A DNA stretch of 64,000 bases from Alteribacillus persepolensis. Lineage in GTDB: Bacteria > Bacillota > Bacilli > Bacillales > Marinococcaceae. Below are positions 1 through 8,686 of this stretch, piece by piece; within the stretch, counting starts at the first letter, position 1; the number at the start of each line of letters is the position of its first letter. Below the pieces are notes generated by a model. That model had not been told where the DNA came from and did not search any database. It saw nothing but the letters and a program-made list of their open reading frames with translations. Location: positions 186,001-250,000 of the forward strand of contig NZ_FNDK01000001.1 in NCBI RefSeq assembly GCF_900099605.1, read 5' to 3'. The position numbers were made by a program, and so were the translations under genes.

Positions 1-1
1 A

Positions 2-1021
2 CAAGGTGCGGGGAAAACAACGACGACAGCGAAGGTGGCTAATTTTCTCCGCAAAAATAATAACCGCAGCCCTTTAATGGCTGCAGCTGATATTTACCGT
101 CCGGCAGCGATTGACCAGCTCCACACATTAGGAAAGCAGCTGGATATGCCAGTGTTTTCATTAGGTGATAAAGAAAAGCCGGTAGAGATTGCCAAAGGGG
201 CTGTAGCACAGGCGAAAGAAGACCATCAAGATTATGTATTAATTGATACAGCTGGTCGTTTGCACGTTGATGAAGAGCTGATGGGAGAGCTTCAAGATAT
301 AAAAGAGGCGGTAAATCCTGATGAAATTCTCCTCGTTGTAGATGCAATGACTGGTCAGGATGCTGTTAATGTTGCAGAAAGCTTTAATGAACAGCTTGGT
401 CTTACTGGAGTCGTTCTAACAAAACTAGACGGCGATACACGAGGCGGGGCAGCGCTGTCTGTTAAATCTGTAACGAATACACCAATTAAATTCGCTGGTA
501 TGGGAGAAAAGGTAGATCAGCTCGAACCGTTTCATCCCGAGCGAATGGCCTCGCGTATTTTGGGAATGGGAGACGTTCTCTCATTGATTGAAAAAGCGCA
601 GACCAATGTGGATGAAGAACGTGCGAAAGAATTAGAGAAAAAAATGCGTTCTGCAGATTTAACTTTTGACGACTTTCTCGAACAGCTTGAGCAGGTAAGA
701 AGTATGGGTCCTCTCGATGAATTGCTGGCGATGATTCCTGGTGCCAATAAGAAAGCAATGAAAAACATTCAAATTGATGAGAGTCAAATCGGCCGTGTTG
801 AAGCCATCGTACGCTCCATGACAGCGTACGAAAAGCAAAATCCTTCTGTAATGAATGCCAGCCGCAAACGCAGGATTGCAAAAGGCAGCGGCACAACAAT
901 TCAAGATGTCAATCGTCTGTTAAAGCAGTTTGAAGACATGAAGAAAATGATGAAACAAATGACGTCAATGCAAAAAGGCAAGAAAAAAGGCAAAGGCGGC
1001 TTTCAGCTTCCTTTTATGTAG
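2..1021 (+). CDS. ffh: Signal recognition particle GTPase Ffh (5' end cut off)
   Basis: SRP54-family GTPase that binds signal sequences and the SRP RNA and targets nascent membrane proteins to FtsY. The window opens inside the P-loop: the first codons read QGAGKTTTTAK, so roughly 100 N-terminal residues (N domain and start of G domain) lie outside. Visible further on are the G-domain motifs DTAGRLH, TKLDGDTRGG and GMGEK. A methionine-rich M domain follows, with the RNA-binding stretch SRKRRIAKGSG and a lysine/methionine-rich C-terminus. It precedes rpsP as in B. subtilis. The GTG at 35 is an internal valine codon, not the true start. Confidence 0.97.
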   Translation, partial: QGAGKTTTTAKVANFLRKNNNRSPLMAAADIYRPAAIDQLHTLGKQLDMPVFSLGDKEKPVEIAKGAVAQAKEDHQDYVLIDTAGRLHVDEELMGELQDIKEAVNPDEILLVVDAMTGQDAVNVAESFNEQLGLTGVVLTKLDGDTRGGAALSVKSVTNTPIKFAGMGEKVDQLEPFHPERMASRILGMGDVLSLIEKAQTNVDEERAKELEKKMRSADLTFDDFLEQLEQVRSMGPLDELLAMIPGANKKAMKNIQIDESQIGRVEAIVRSMTAYEKQNPSVMNASRKRRIAKGSGTTIQDVNRLLKQFEDMKKMMKQMTSMQKGKKKGKGGFQLPFM

Positions 1022-1037
1022 TGAAAAGGAAAAAGCC

Positions 1038-1066
1038 TTTACAGGAACGTAAATTCCTATTATAAT
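1038..1066 (+). promoter_or_regulatory. Sigma-A promoter for rpsP-khpA
   Basis: TTTACA (1038-1043) and a perfect TATAAT (1061-1066) are separated by exactly 17 bp, about 50 bp upstream of rpsP. This is a near-consensus vegetative promoter, as expected for a ribosomal protein gene. There is no clear terminator between ffh and this site. Confidence 0.8.
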
Positions 1067-1116
1067 GTGCTATTGTGTGAAATTATTTTTGCAACTAATG
1101 ATGGAGGTGTCTATAA

Positions 1117-1389
1117 ATGGCAGTAAAAATTAGACTAAGACGTATGGGATCAAAGAAAAAACCTTTTTATCGTGTGGTAGTGGCAGATTCTCGCGCTCCG
1201 CGTGACGGCCGCTTCATCGAGGAAATCGGAACATACAACCCGTTAAAAGATCCTGCTGAAGTAAACCTTAATGATGAGAAAGCTTTAAAGTGGATGCTTG
1301 ACGGAGCAAAACCTTCCGATACAGTTCGTAACCTTTTCTCTAGAGAAGGCCTCATGGAAAAGCTTCATAACGCGAAGAACGAACAGTAA
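1117..1389 (+). CDS. rpsP: 30S ribosomal protein S16
   Basis: Small-subunit ribosomal protein S16, 90 residues, the normal length. It starts [20 protein letters not shown], the typical S16 N-terminus, and contains the conserved [19 protein letters not shown] segment. The ATG is preceded by GGAGGTG at good spacing. It has its own strong promoter and is followed after about 37 bp by khpA, with which it probably forms a short transcript ending at the hairpin at 1671-1703. Confidence 0.98.
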   Translation: MAVKIRLRRMGSKKKPFYRVVVADSRAPRDGRFIEEIGTYNPLKDPAEVNLNDEKALKWMLDGAKPSDTVRNLFSREGLMEKLHNAKNEQ

Positions 1390-1426
1390 GTCGTGTTATC
1401 ATTTTAATGAAGGCGGGGGACAAGCA

Positions 1427-1657
1427 GTGAAAAATCTTGTGGAAACCATTGCCCGTGCTCTTGTGGATTATCCAGACAGCGTGCGTGTTGAAGAACAGCA
1501 ACAAGAAAATACCCTCGTCTTAACGTTGTCTGTTGATGAGAATGACATGGGAAAAGTGATTGGAAAACAAGGTCGAATTGCACATGCGATACGTTCGGTG
1601 CTGTATGCTTCAGCAACTCACCAAAACAAGCGTGTTCGCCTTGATATTGTAGAATAA
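1427..1657 (+). CDS. khpA: KhpA, KH-domain RNA-binding protein (YlqC)
   Basis: Small single-KH-domain protein of about 76 residues. The KH signature is clear: GKVIGKQGRIAHAIRSVL, with the GKQG loop that contacts single-stranded RNA. In Firmicutes KhpA pairs with KhpB/Jag and acts in RNA regulation linked to cell elongation. The chosen start is the GTG after AAGGCGGGGG, which gives a protein beginning MKNLVETIARALV; longer versions in the same frame would run back into rpsP. The gene sits between rpsP and ylqD as in B. subtilis. Confidence 0.93.
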   Translation: MKNLVETIARALVDYPDSVRVEEQQQENTLVLTLSVDENDMGKVIGKQGRIAHAIRSVLYASATHQNKRVRLDIVE

Positions 1658-1670
1658 GAGCAGACAGAGA

Positions 1671-1703
1671 AAGGTGAGGATACTTATATCCTTGCCTTTT
1701 TTT
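1671..1703 (+). terminator. Rho-independent terminator after khpA
   Basis: A 12-bp stem (1671-1682 with 1687-1698, including two G-U pairs), a four-base loop, and a run of seven T's from 1697. It lies 13 bp after the khpA stop and would separate rpsP-khpA from ylqD-rimM-trmD. Confidence 0.8.
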
Positions 1704-1937
1704 GGACTCTATGAAAAAAGTGTTGTCAAGCAGGCAGCTGTTGGTTGTTTTAGGCAGGAAGATTTCCGTCTGAAGGGGAAAACGCGAGCAGATGGGAGAA
1801 AAAATTGCCTGAGTGCAAAAAACTTATGCTCGTTGTATACGTCCACTTTGTCCAAAAGAATTTTTAGGAAACCGTTGTACGAATGGGTGCTTTTTCATTG
1901 GTTGATTCTTTGGTTGTTTCCTTAAATGAGGTGAATC

Positions 1938-2351
1938 ATGCGAGTCATAAAAAAAGTGAAAGTGAAACAAAAGCTGACAGAGGCTTGGAAAGAGAAAATG
2001 TGGACAGACTTGGAAAATGACAAGCAACGCTTTGAAAAAGAAATTGACCAGCTGCGTTTTCAACTGCAAAAACAATTAAAAGCTGCAGAGGCGCCGCACA
2101 AAAAAGCGCAAGTGAAAGAACGATTTGAAAAGGAAATAAAAAAACGGAAAGAAAAACAACATCGAGCTAAATTTCAACAGTCGCAGCTAAAACAGCTGCC
2201 ACTTGGTTCTGAAATAGTAACTGGTGAAGTAGATGCGATTGAAGAGATACAGCCAGGTGATGCATGGCCTGTTGCTGAACAAGAAATTATAGTAGAAGAA
2301 GGAAAAATCGTTTCTATTCGTAAGGCGGATGATAATAATGGAATGGTTTAA
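1938..2351 (+). CDS. ylqD: YlqD family protein
   Basis: About 137 residues. The middle (roughly 20-90) is a highly charged, Lys/Glu/Gln-rich segment likely to form a long coiled coil. A small globular C-terminus follows ([21 protein letters not shown]), rich in beta-forming residues. The family lies between khpA and rimM in Bacillus species; its function is not established. The stop codon overlaps the start of rimM by 14 bp, which suggests translational coupling. The 280 bp upstream (1658-1937) hold the khpA terminator and no convincing promoter or gene. Confidence 0.85.
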   Translation: MRVIKKVKVKQKLTEAWKEKMWTDLENDKQRFEKEIDQLRFQLQKQLKAAEAPHKKAQVKERFEKEIKKRKEKQHRAKFQQSQLKQLPLGSEIVTGEVDAIEEIQPGDAWPVAEQEIIVEEGKIVSIRKADDNNGMV

Positions 2352-2850
2352 CGTTGGAAAAATTGTCAATACACATGGTGTTCGCGGTGAAGTAAAAGTG
2401 CTGTCTGTTACCGACTTTGAAGAAAAACGCTTTGCCAAAGGCGCCGTTCTTTATTTCGAGAAGGGCGCTGAAAAAGAGAAAGTTACCGTCAAGGATGTGC
2501 GCTACCACAAACAGTTCCTATTATTAACGCTCCATGAGTACACATCATTAAATGATGTGGAAAAGTGGAAGGGTGCATCAATCGTTATTCCTGAAACGGA
2601 TTTAGAAGAATTAGAAGAAGGTGAATTTTATTATCACCAAATCATCGGTTGTGATGTGTATAGTGAAGAAGGCGAACAACTGGGAAGGATCAAAGAAATT
2701 CTCACCCCGGGAGCCAATGATGTGTGGGTAGTAAAACCTGCACGAGGTAATAAAGATATTATGATTCCTTATATCGATGATGTCGTAAAAGATATTGATA
2801 TCGAAAACCAAATGGTTACCATTCACGTCATGGAGGGATTATTGTCATGA
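2338..2850 (+). CDS. rimM: 16S rRNA processing protein RimM
   Basis: Ribosome maturation factor of about 170 residues that helps assemble the 30S head and binds S19. The N-terminal barrel starts [25 protein letters not shown], the hallmark of RimM. A PRC-barrel C-terminal domain contains [17 protein letters not shown] and [13 protein letters not shown] chose the second ATG (2338) because AAGGCGG at 2322-2328 is directly against the ATG at 2329 but correctly spaced for 2338. It overlaps ylqD and abuts trmD, as usual. Confidence 0.96.
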   Translation: MEWFNVGKIVNTHGVRGEVKVLSVTDFEEKRFAKGAVLYFEKGAEKEKVTVKDVRYHKQFLLLTLHEYTSLNDVEKWKGASIVIPETDLEELEEGEFYYHQIIGCDVYSEEGEQLGRIKEILTPGANDVWVVKPARGNKDIMIPYIDDVVKDIDIENQMVTIHVMEGLLS

Positions 2851-3533
2851 TGAGAATGGATTTTCTCACGTTGTTCCCGGAAATGTTTCCGGGAGTACTG
2901 CAGTCATCTATATTAAATAAAGCCGCCGAGAAAGAGTCAGTACAGTTTAACGTGCATAACATAAGGGATTTCTCTGTCAATAAACACGGCAAGGTAGATG
3001 ATTATCCATATGGAGGCGGAGCAGGCATGGTGTTAACACCACAGCCAGTGTTTGATGCAGTAGAACACGTAAAAGGTGCGGCCAATGTTGTTTACGCACC
3101 GCGTGTTATTTTGCTTTGTCCGCAAGGAAAGCCATATAAACAGGCCGATGCAGAAAAGCTGGCAAGTGAAAAACATCTTATTTTTATCTGCGGCCATTAT
3201 GAAGGGTATGATGAAAGAATACGGGAACACCTCGTTACAGATGAATATTCCATTGGTGATTTTGTGTTAACTGGCGGTGAACTAGGAGCAATGGTGATGG
3301 CAGATAGTATTACAAGGCTGCTGCCGGGTGTGTTAGGCAACGATGAATCGGCAGAAAAAGATTCCTTTTCACAAGGTTTGCTTGAACACCCGCATTATAC
3401 AAGACCGGCTGATTTCCGGGGATATCAAGTGCCTGATGTCTTATTGTCGGGCCATCATGAAAACATTGAAAAATGGAGAAAAGAACAAGCTGTAAAACGC
3501 ACAAGGGAAAGACGGCCTGACTTAATCGACTAA
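2847..3533 (+). CDS. trmD: tRNA (guanine-N1)-methyltransferase TrmD
   Basis: SPOUT-class enzyme that makes m1G37 in tRNA from S-adenosylmethionine, preventing frameshifting. Hallmarks are [15 protein letters not shown] at the start, [25 protein letters not shown] and the trefoil-knot segment [15 protein letters not shown]. At 228 residues it ends shortly after RRPDLID, about 15 residues before the usual end in Bacillus, so the last helix is short. GGAGGG at 2832 supports the ATG at 2847, which overlaps the end of rimM by 4 bp. Confidence 0.96.
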   Translation: MMRMDFLTLFPEMFPGVLQSSILNKAAEKESVQFNVHNIRDFSVNKHGKVDDYPYGGGAGMVLTPQPVFDAVEHVKGAANVVYAPRVILLCPQGKPYKQADAEKLASEKHLIFICGHYEGYDERIREHLVTDEYSIGDFVLTGGELGAMVMADSITRLLPGVLGNDESAEKDSFSQGLLEHPHYTRPADFRGYQVPDVLLSGHHENIEKWRKEQAVKRTRERRPDLID

Positions 3534-3574
3534 CCAATGCTGCTTCAAGAACGGAAAAAAGATCGATAGACTTG

Positions 3575-3603
3575 TTGCTTATACACATAGCTTGTGATAT
3601 GAT
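3575..3603 (+). promoter_or_regulatory. Sigma-A promoter for rplS, extended -10
   Basis: TTGCTT (3575-3580), 17-bp spacer, TATGAT (3598-3603), with an upstream TG at 3595-3596 that makes an extended -10. It would start transcription near 3610 and leave an 80-nt leader before rplS. Confidence 0.75.
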
Positions 3604-3607
3604 TTAC

Positions 3608-3689
3608 GTTGTGGCGTTAAAGCCGTTGATTACGATGTTCCGCTGCTCGATAGATGGCAAGAGCATTTGGAGAAAGGGAGGCGAATACG
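3608..3689 (+). promoter_or_regulatory. Probable L19 (rplS) leader RNA
   Basis: The untranslated stretch between the rplS promoter and its start. It contains a hairpin, TGCTC (3644-3648) with GAGCA (3661-3665), just before the ribosome binding site. Bacillus rplS genes are known to carry a structured autoregulatory leader (Rfam L19 leader). The position and a hairpin fit, but I cannot confirm the full fold from sequence alone. Confidence 0.45.
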
Positions 3690-4034
3690 ATGCAAGACCT
3701 TATTCGCGAGATTACGAAAGATCAGTTGAAAACCGATCTTCCTGCTTTTCGTGCCGGAGACACTGTACGTGTTCACGTAAAAGTTGTTGAAGGTTCTCGT
3801 GAGCGTATTCAGGTATTCGAAGGTGTCGTTATTAAGCGTCGCGGTGGTGGAATCAGCGAAACATTTACTGTACGTAAAGTATCTTACGGCATTGGTGTGG
3901 AGCGTACGTTCCCGGTGCATTCCCCGCGTATCGACAAGATCGAATTGAAGCGTCGCGGAAAAGTCCGTCAAGCGAAGCTTTACTATCTTCGCAACTTGCG
4001 CGGAAAAGCAGCACGCATCAAAGAAATTCGATAA
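3690..4034 (+). CDS. rplS: 50S ribosomal protein L19
   Basis: Large-subunit ribosomal protein L19 at the subunit interface, 114 residues. The core [28 protein letters not shown] is nearly identical to Bacillus L19, and the C-terminus [19 protein letters not shown] is conserved. The ATG at 3690 follows GAAAGGGAGG and gives the usual [13 protein letters not shown] start; a longer frame upstream is the leader, not protein. It has its own promoter and terminator, so it is probably a single-gene unit within the trmD-lepB gap. Confidence 0.98.
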   Translation: MQDLIREITKDQLKTDLPAFRAGDTVRVHVKVVEGSRERIQVFEGVVIKRRGGGISETFTVRKVSYGIGVERTFPVHSPRIDKIELKRRGKVRQAKLYYLRNLRGKAARIKEIR

Positions 4035-4045
4035 AACGGAAATTA

Positions 4046-4084
4046 AAAAGACTGTGGCGGACCCACTCCGCTGCGGTCTTTTTT
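4046..4084 (+). terminator. Rho-independent terminator after rplS
   Basis: A 16-bp stem (4046-4061 with 4069-4084, three G-U pairs) around a seven-base loop, ending in a T run that forms part of the stem. It starts 12 bp after the rplS stop. Confidence 0.85.
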
Positions 4085-4203
4085 ACATCATATATAAAAG
4101 AAAGCAGAAATTAGATGCAGGTTATAGAAACATAGATGTGGCGAAAAGGACACGAAATATGATAAGAATCATTGGCTTGTTGGGATGAAAAGCTGAAGAG
4201 GCG

Positions 4204-4788
4204 ATGATAGAAATGTTTCAGTTGAATAGACGCGTAAAAGAAGGGCTGCGGCTATTACTAATTGCTGTCACGATAGGAGTCCTTACACGAACCTTTTTAA
4301 TTGCGCCAATGATTGTAGACGGTGAGTCGATGGAGCCGACATTGCAAGATAAGGATCGTCTTATTATTAATAAAGCAAGCTATTGGTGGCAAGAACCAGA
4401 ACGGTTTGATGTTGTTGTGTTTCACGCAACAAATGAAAAAGACTACATAAAACGAGTGATTGGCGTGCCTGGGGACACACTATATTATGATGAAGATTTA
4501 CTTTATATCAATGAAAAGAAAATACAGGAGCCATATTTAAAGCCGTTAAAAAACGATTTGACAGAAGGCTTGCTGACCGATAATTTTCGTTTAGAAGATG
4601 TTACTGGCGTCAAAACGATACCAGAAAATCACGTATTTGTGCTTGGAGATAACCGTCGGCACAGTTTTGATTCAAGAAGCATCGGGTTAGTAGAAATGGA
4701 AGATATTGTAGGAGAAGCAGTCTGGACATTTTGGCCCTTCTCTTTTTTTAACGAACACGGTGATATGGAAAGGAATGTAGACAGATGA
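4204..4788 (+). CDS. lepB: Type I signal peptidase
   Basis: Membrane-anchored Ser/Lys protease that removes signal peptides on the outer face of the membrane. One N-terminal membrane segment (about residues 14-34) is followed by the catalytic Ser42 in [10 protein letters not shown], the Lys83 region [11 protein letters not shown], and the box-E motif [11 protein letters not shown]. Its length (194) fits the SipS/SipT class of Bacillus. The start is uncertain between the ATG at 4204 and the one at 4213: GAAGAGG is near both. It ends with ATGA overlapping rbgA, so the two are probably coupled. Confidence 0.95.
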   Translation: MIEMFQLNRRVKEGLRLLLIAVTIGVLTRTFLIAPMIVDGESMEPTLQDKDRLIINKASYWWQEPERFDVVVFHATNEKDYIKRVIGVPGDTLYYDEDLLYINEKKIQEPYLKPLKNDLTEGLLTDNFRLEDVTGVKTIPENHVFVLGDNRRHSFDSRSIGLVEMEDIVGEAVWTFWPFSFFNEHGDMERNVDR

Positions 4789-5663
4789 GTATACAATGGT
4801 ATCCAGGACATATGGCAAAAGCAAAACGTCAAGTATCAGAACAGTTAAATAAAGTCGATATCGTTATTGAACTTGCTGATGCCCGGATTCCTTTTTCCTC
4901 TAGAAATCCAATGTTAGAGGAGATGGTCGGCAATAAACCACGGCTTATCGCATTGACCAAAAGTGATATGGCTGATGCAGCAGTTACGGACCAATGGATT
5001 CAGGCATTTCAGCAAGCAGGTTTTGAAGCTGCAGCTATTCACGCGCTGAAAAATAAAGGTGCCAAGCCGATTGTTGACAAGGCCAAACAACTTACTGCTC
5101 CAATGTTTGAAAAAATGGCTAGAAAAGGGATTCGTAAACGAGCTATCCGTGCGATGGTAGTTGGTATTCCAAACGTTGGAAAATCAACGGTAATTAACCG
5201 GCTGGTTGGGAGAAAAAGTGCCAAAACAGGGGATACGCCAGGGGTAACGAAAGCACAGCAATGGCTGAAAGTAGGAAATGACATGGAACTGTTGGACACA
5301 CCCGGCATCCTTTGGCCGAAGTTTGATCCTCCAGTAATTGGTTACCGCCTTGCTGCTACTGGAGCAATTAAAGATGAAATTCTCGATGCAGAAGAAGTTG
5401 CTTTGTTTACGCTTAATGTTTTAAAAGAAAGATATCCGAAGGCATTAAAGGAACGTTATCGTTTAGATGATGCACGTGTAGAAGGCGGTATGGAGCTGTT
5501 TGATGAAATTGGCAGAAAAAGAGGCTGTCTTCAAGCAGGTGGATACATTGATTACGAAAAGGCAGCAGACATTATATTAAGCGACCTTCGAACACAAAAG
5601 TTTGGCCGTGTCACTTTAGAAACACCGCAAGATATGGAAGATATCTTGCAGGAAACAACTTAA
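4785..5663 (+). CDS. rbgA: Ribosome biogenesis GTPase RbgA (YlqF)
   Basis: Circularly permuted GTPase needed for late 50S subunit assembly. The motif order is permuted as expected: G4 (LTKSD, about residue 57) comes before G1 (GIPNVGKST, 127-135), G2 (DTPGVTK) and G3 (LLDTPG, about 169-174). The N-terminal [12 protein letters not shown] is characteristic. The C-terminal helical domain has [21 protein letters not shown]. At 292 residues it is full length. It overlaps lepB by 4 bp and precedes rnhB, the usual Bacillus order. Confidence 0.97.
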   Translation: MSIQWYPGHMAKAKRQVSEQLNKVDIVIELADARIPFSSRNPMLEEMVGNKPRLIALTKSDMADAAVTDQWIQAFQQAGFEAAAIHALKNKGAKPIVDKAKQLTAPMFEKMARKGIRKRAIRAMVVGIPNVGKSTVINRLVGRKSAKTGDTPGVTKAQQWLKVGNDMELLDTPGILWPKFDPPVIGYRLAATGAIKDEILDAEEVALFTLNVLKERYPKALKERYRLDDARVEGGMELFDEIGRKRGCLQAGGYIDYEKAADIILSDLRTQKFGRVTLETPQDMEDILQETT

Positions 5664-5708
5664 ATAACATCTTTGAGCAACCGATAGTAATAGATAAGGA
5701 AGATGAAA

Positions 5709-6482
5709 ATGAATGAAAAACAAGAAACCATTGCCCAAATACAACAAAAATTAAAGAGCGGATCTTTCGATACACATTGGATGGAGCGGCTGCGTCAAGA
5801 CGAGCGCAAAGGTGTACAAAAACTTCTTTCACAATACGACAAAAAATTGGCCTTTATCGAGCGGCAACAACAAGAATATGCGCTGATTACACGTTATGAG
5901 AAAGAGTGGCAAGCACAAGGCTACCGTTATATAGCAGGAGTCGATGAAGTAGGAAGAGGACCGCTTGCCGGGCCAGTCACAGCAGGGGCTGTTATTTTAC
6001 CGGCTGATACAACATTTCCTGGATTGACAGATTCAAAGAAGCTAAGTCGAGAAAAAAGGGAAGCGTTCTATCAAGAAATTACGGAAAAAGCAGTCGCTTA
6101 CCATGTGGTACATATAGCAGCTGAGCACATTGACTCGATGAACATTTATCAAGCATCGATTGCGGCTATGGAAAAGGCTGTACAAGGTTTGCAAGTGAAA
6201 GCGGATGCGGTATTTGTTGATGCGTTGGCACTGAGTCTTCCTGTCCAACAGTTGTCCTTGACAAAAGGGGATGCAAAAAGTGCTTCGATTGCAGCGGCAT
6301 CTGTGTTGGCAAAAGTGGAGCGTGACTACTACATGACAACGATGGCGAGCCGTTATCCGGAGTATGGGTTCGACCAGCATATGGGTTATGGAACAAAACA
6401 ACATGTTGAAGCATTGAAAAAATACGGGGCAACGGCTGAACACCGTCAAAGTTTTGCGCCTGTAAAAGCTTGCCTACGATAA
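5709..6482 (+). CDS. rnhB: Ribonuclease HII
   Basis: Cleaves RNA in RNA-DNA hybrids and single ribonucleotides in DNA. The catalytic Asp-Glu pair is visible in AGVDEVGRGPLAGPV (Asp79, Glu80), followed by LTDSKKLS, VFVDAL and KGDAKSASIAAASVLAKVERD. An N-terminal extension of about 70 residues before the catalytic domain is normal for the Bacillus enzyme. I chose the second ATG (5709) because AAGGAAG at 5696-5702 touches the ATG at 5703. About 257 residues. Confidence 0.96.
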   Translation: MNEKQETIAQIQQKLKSGSFDTHWMERLRQDERKGVQKLLSQYDKKLAFIERQQQEYALITRYEKEWQAQGYRYIAGVDEVGRGPLAGPVTAGAVILPADTTFPGLTDSKKLSREKREAFYQEITEKAVAYHVVHIAAEHIDSMNIYQASIAAMEKAVQGLQVKADAVFVDALALSLPVQQLSLTKGDAKSASIAAASVLAKVERDYYMTTMASRYPEYGFDQHMGYGTKQHVEALKKYGATAEHRQSFAPVKACLR

Positions 6483-6556
6483 CTATAACGTGCTCTACTT
6501 ATTGCAGCAATTAACTTGCACACCGATATATTTTGGGTAAGGAGGGAGGCCTTCGT

Positions 6557-8371
6557 ATGGGACAATCACTGTTTGCATTATCTTCTGCTCCAGCACCTTT
6601 ATCGCCTGTGCGTGGACGTACTCTGTTTTTTAAAAAGGGGCAAATGTTTGAAGGAACTGTCTTAAAACTTTTTCCCAATCAAACCGCTCTGCTGCGGATG
6701 GGTTCGATGAATGTGACAGCCAGGTTAGAAGCTGCGCTTGCAGCGGGAAATCATTATTTATTTCAAGTGAAACAAAACGAAGGCGTTCCTCGTCTCAAAG
6801 TTTTACAGGCTGGCCGTGCTACATCTAATCAGTCACCAGGAAGTGTGCAGACAAGCAGTGCGTTAGAAGCGATGGGGTTAGCTAATAATAAGCAAAATAA
6901 GGCGATGCTTGAGATGTTGTTAAAAGAAGAAGTGCCTTTTTCCAAAGAGTTGATTACAAAAGGGGGACACATTCTTCAAAGAGCGGATACGTTTCACGAG
7001 CAAGGAGTGCATGTATTAAGCAACATGTATAAACAGCAGCTTCCGCTCACTGAGGAAGTATTCCAAGCGCTTTATCAAGCAGAAAAAGGAGTGCCGCTGT
7101 CACAACAACTGCAAGGATTGAAAACACAGCTTGAGCGCGCGAGCGAATCGAGGGCAACGTCTTCCTTACAGCAGCAGTCAAACCAGGCGGTGTACCAAAG
7201 CCTGATGGCAACACTAGAAGCAGGAGTGCTAAACAATAAAGGTATGCAAGAAGCCGCTCCTGTTTATATTCAGCAATTATTACACTTATCTGCCTTAGAA
7301 AACATTTCTTCAACATTAAAACAAGGCGCAGCAAGTTTAATGACAAAGGCAGGCGTAGTCCCGGATTCATTCGGGTCTGATGCGTGGCTTGCTTCTTTTC
7401 AAGCGATGGTTATAGACCAAAGGAATCGCGAAATCGTACAAAACATATGGCCGCATATGTCCGCCAAAGAAGGAATGCCTCTGCATACACTTGCGCCGAA
7501 TGAATTCTACCACACATTAATGACACAGTTTTCTATGCAAGAAGGGAAAGCAGGCAGCAAGCAGCTTCAACAGTTGTTATCGTTATTTTACCAAGCTGCC
7601 GGAAAAACGCCAGATGCAAAGCTTCTGTATAATAGTATGCTGCACGCAGTGCCTCGATGGCAGGATATGATGTTATCAACATCTGAGAAACAAGCGTATA
7701 CGGTGTTGTTGCAAGGGTCTTTTATGAACACGTCGTCTGACGAAAACAGTATGTCGTTTGTTGCTAAACAAATAACACAACTATTACAGCAAATCGGTAT
7801 GCACCATGAAAGGGATTTACGCCAAGGTGTACCTCTGTCCCGTGAAGAAGCTGCAGTGTCTTCTTTAAAGCAAACACTGCTTGAATATACCCCTTATCTG
7901 TCTTCTGACGTAAAAAACAGCGCTGAAACATTGCTGGCTCGGCTGACTGGCCAACAAATATTAACACAACATCAAGAGGGGCTGGTTCACCAATCACTTG
8001 TACAGCTGCCGCTGCTCCTTGGGCATCACCGCACAGATTTAACCATACAATGGGAGGGCAAAAAGCAGGATAATGGCAGCATTGATCCAAACCACTGTCG
8101 TATTCTGTTTTATTTAGAGCTCGAACATTTAGGAGAAACCATTGCAGATGTACAAATACAACGGCGGTACGTGACGGTGAACGTGCTGAATGATCATCCA
8201 AAACCGGAGTTTTTGCTCGAACTTTTGCAGCCATTTTTACAAGAAAAACTATCTGAACACCATTATTCTCTAACATCTGTTAACTGGAAAGAACGACGAA
8301 AAGAAGCTTCGTTCAAGCCAGCGCCTTCTTCAAAGACAGCCGTCCGACAAGGAGTGGATGTGAGGGTATGA
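6557..8371 (+). CDS. ylqG: YlqG-like protein with FliK-type C-terminal region
   Basis: About 604 residues, mostly Gln/Leu/Ala-rich and low in recognisable motifs. The N-terminal part (about 25-75) looks like a small beta-rich domain. Near the C-terminus a segment reading LELEHLG...IADVQIQ...VTVNVLND matches the pattern of FliK hook-length control domains (compare LHPEHLGRVDVKL in fliK of this window). GGAGGGAGG at 6541-6549 fixes the ATG at 6557. It sits between rnhB and sucC, where B. subtilis has ylqG, and overlaps the FlhB-like ylqH by 4 bp. The FliK relationship is my reading of the pattern; the role is unknown. Confidence 0.8.
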   Translation: MGQSLFALSSAPAPLSPVRGRTLFFKKGQMFEGTVLKLFPNQTALLRMGSMNVTARLEAALAAGNHYLFQVKQNEGVPRLKVLQAGRATSNQSPGSVQTSSALEAMGLANNKQNKAMLEMLLKEEVPFSKELITKGGHILQRADTFHEQGVHVLSNMYKQQLPLTEEVFQALYQAEKGVPLSQQLQGLKTQLERASESRATSSLQQQSNQAVYQSLMATLEAGVLNNKGMQEAAPVYIQQLLHLSALENISSTLKQGAASLMTKAGVVPDSFGSDAWLASFQAMVIDQRNREIVQNIWPHMSAKEGMPLHTLAPNEFYHTLMTQFSMQEGKAGSKQLQQLLSLFYQAAGKTPDAKLLYNSMLHAVPRWQDMMLSTSEKQAYTVLLQGSFMNTSSDENSMSFVAKQITQLLQQIGMHHERDLRQGVPLSREEAAVSSLKQTLLEYTPYLSSDVKNSAETLLARLTGQQILTQHQEGLVHQSLVQLPLLLGHHRTDLTIQWEGKKQDNGSIDPNHCRILFYLELEHLGETIADVQIQRRYVTVNVLNDHPKPEFLLELLQPFLQEKLSEHHYSLTSVNWKERRKEASFKPAPSSKTAVRQGVDVRV

Positions 8372-8670
8372 AAGAGACACAAAAACATGTGAAATCAGCT
8401 ATTGCTCTTGGATATGAGGAAGAAACAGAGACAGCACCATCAGTGAAAGCCAAAGGCAAAGGCTATGTGGCAGAAGAGATTATTAAACGGGCTAAAGAAC
8501 ACAACATTGCTATTCAAGAAGATCCATCACTTGTGGAGTTATTATCTAAACTGGAGCTGCACCAGACGATTTCAGCCGAATTATACGAAGTCGTTGCAGA
8601 AGTGTTTGCCTTTTTATACCGCATCGATCAGCACACGTATGAAAATGGAAAGTCCGGAAATAATAGATAA
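8368..8670 (+). CDS. ylqH: YlqH, FlhB C-terminal-domain homologue
   Basis: 100 residues resembling only the cytoplasmic C-terminal domain of the flagellar export protein FlhB. The run AIALGYEEE...APSVKAKGKGYVAEEIIKRAKEHNI and the ending EVVAEVFAFLYRID align with the end of flhB in this window (AIALRYDEE...APVITAKGADFIAYRIK; AEVLAYVYRL). The NPTH self-cleavage motif of FlhB is not present, nor are any membrane segments. GGAGTGGATGTGAGGG precedes the ATG, and the start overlaps the ylqG stop, so the two are probably translated together. Confidence 0.88.
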   Translation: MKETQKHVKSAIALGYEEETETAPSVKAKGKGYVAEEIIKRAKEHNIAIQEDPSLVELLSKLELHQTISAELYEVVAEVFAFLYRIDQHTYENGKSGNNR

Positions 8671-8686
8671 AAAAAGAGGTGTGTGT

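Noticed and set aside
1674-1925. 83-residue open frame between khpA and ylqD
   Set aside because: Its start lies inside the khpA terminator hairpin, it has no ribosome site of its own, and the protein shows no recognisable pattern.
3572-3790. 72-residue open frame across the rplS promoter and start
   Set aside because: It overlaps rplS in another frame and covers the promoter and leader; L19 explains the region.
6502-6529. ACCGATAT at 6522-6529, close to the sigma-D -10 box, before ylqG
   Set aside because: Seven of eight bases match GCCGATAT, but there is no TAAA-type -35 at 14-16 bp, so a sigma-D promoter is not supported.
7764-8276. 170-residue minus-strand frame inside ylqG
   Set aside because: It is a shadow of the ylqG reading frame, without a ribosome site or any known pattern.
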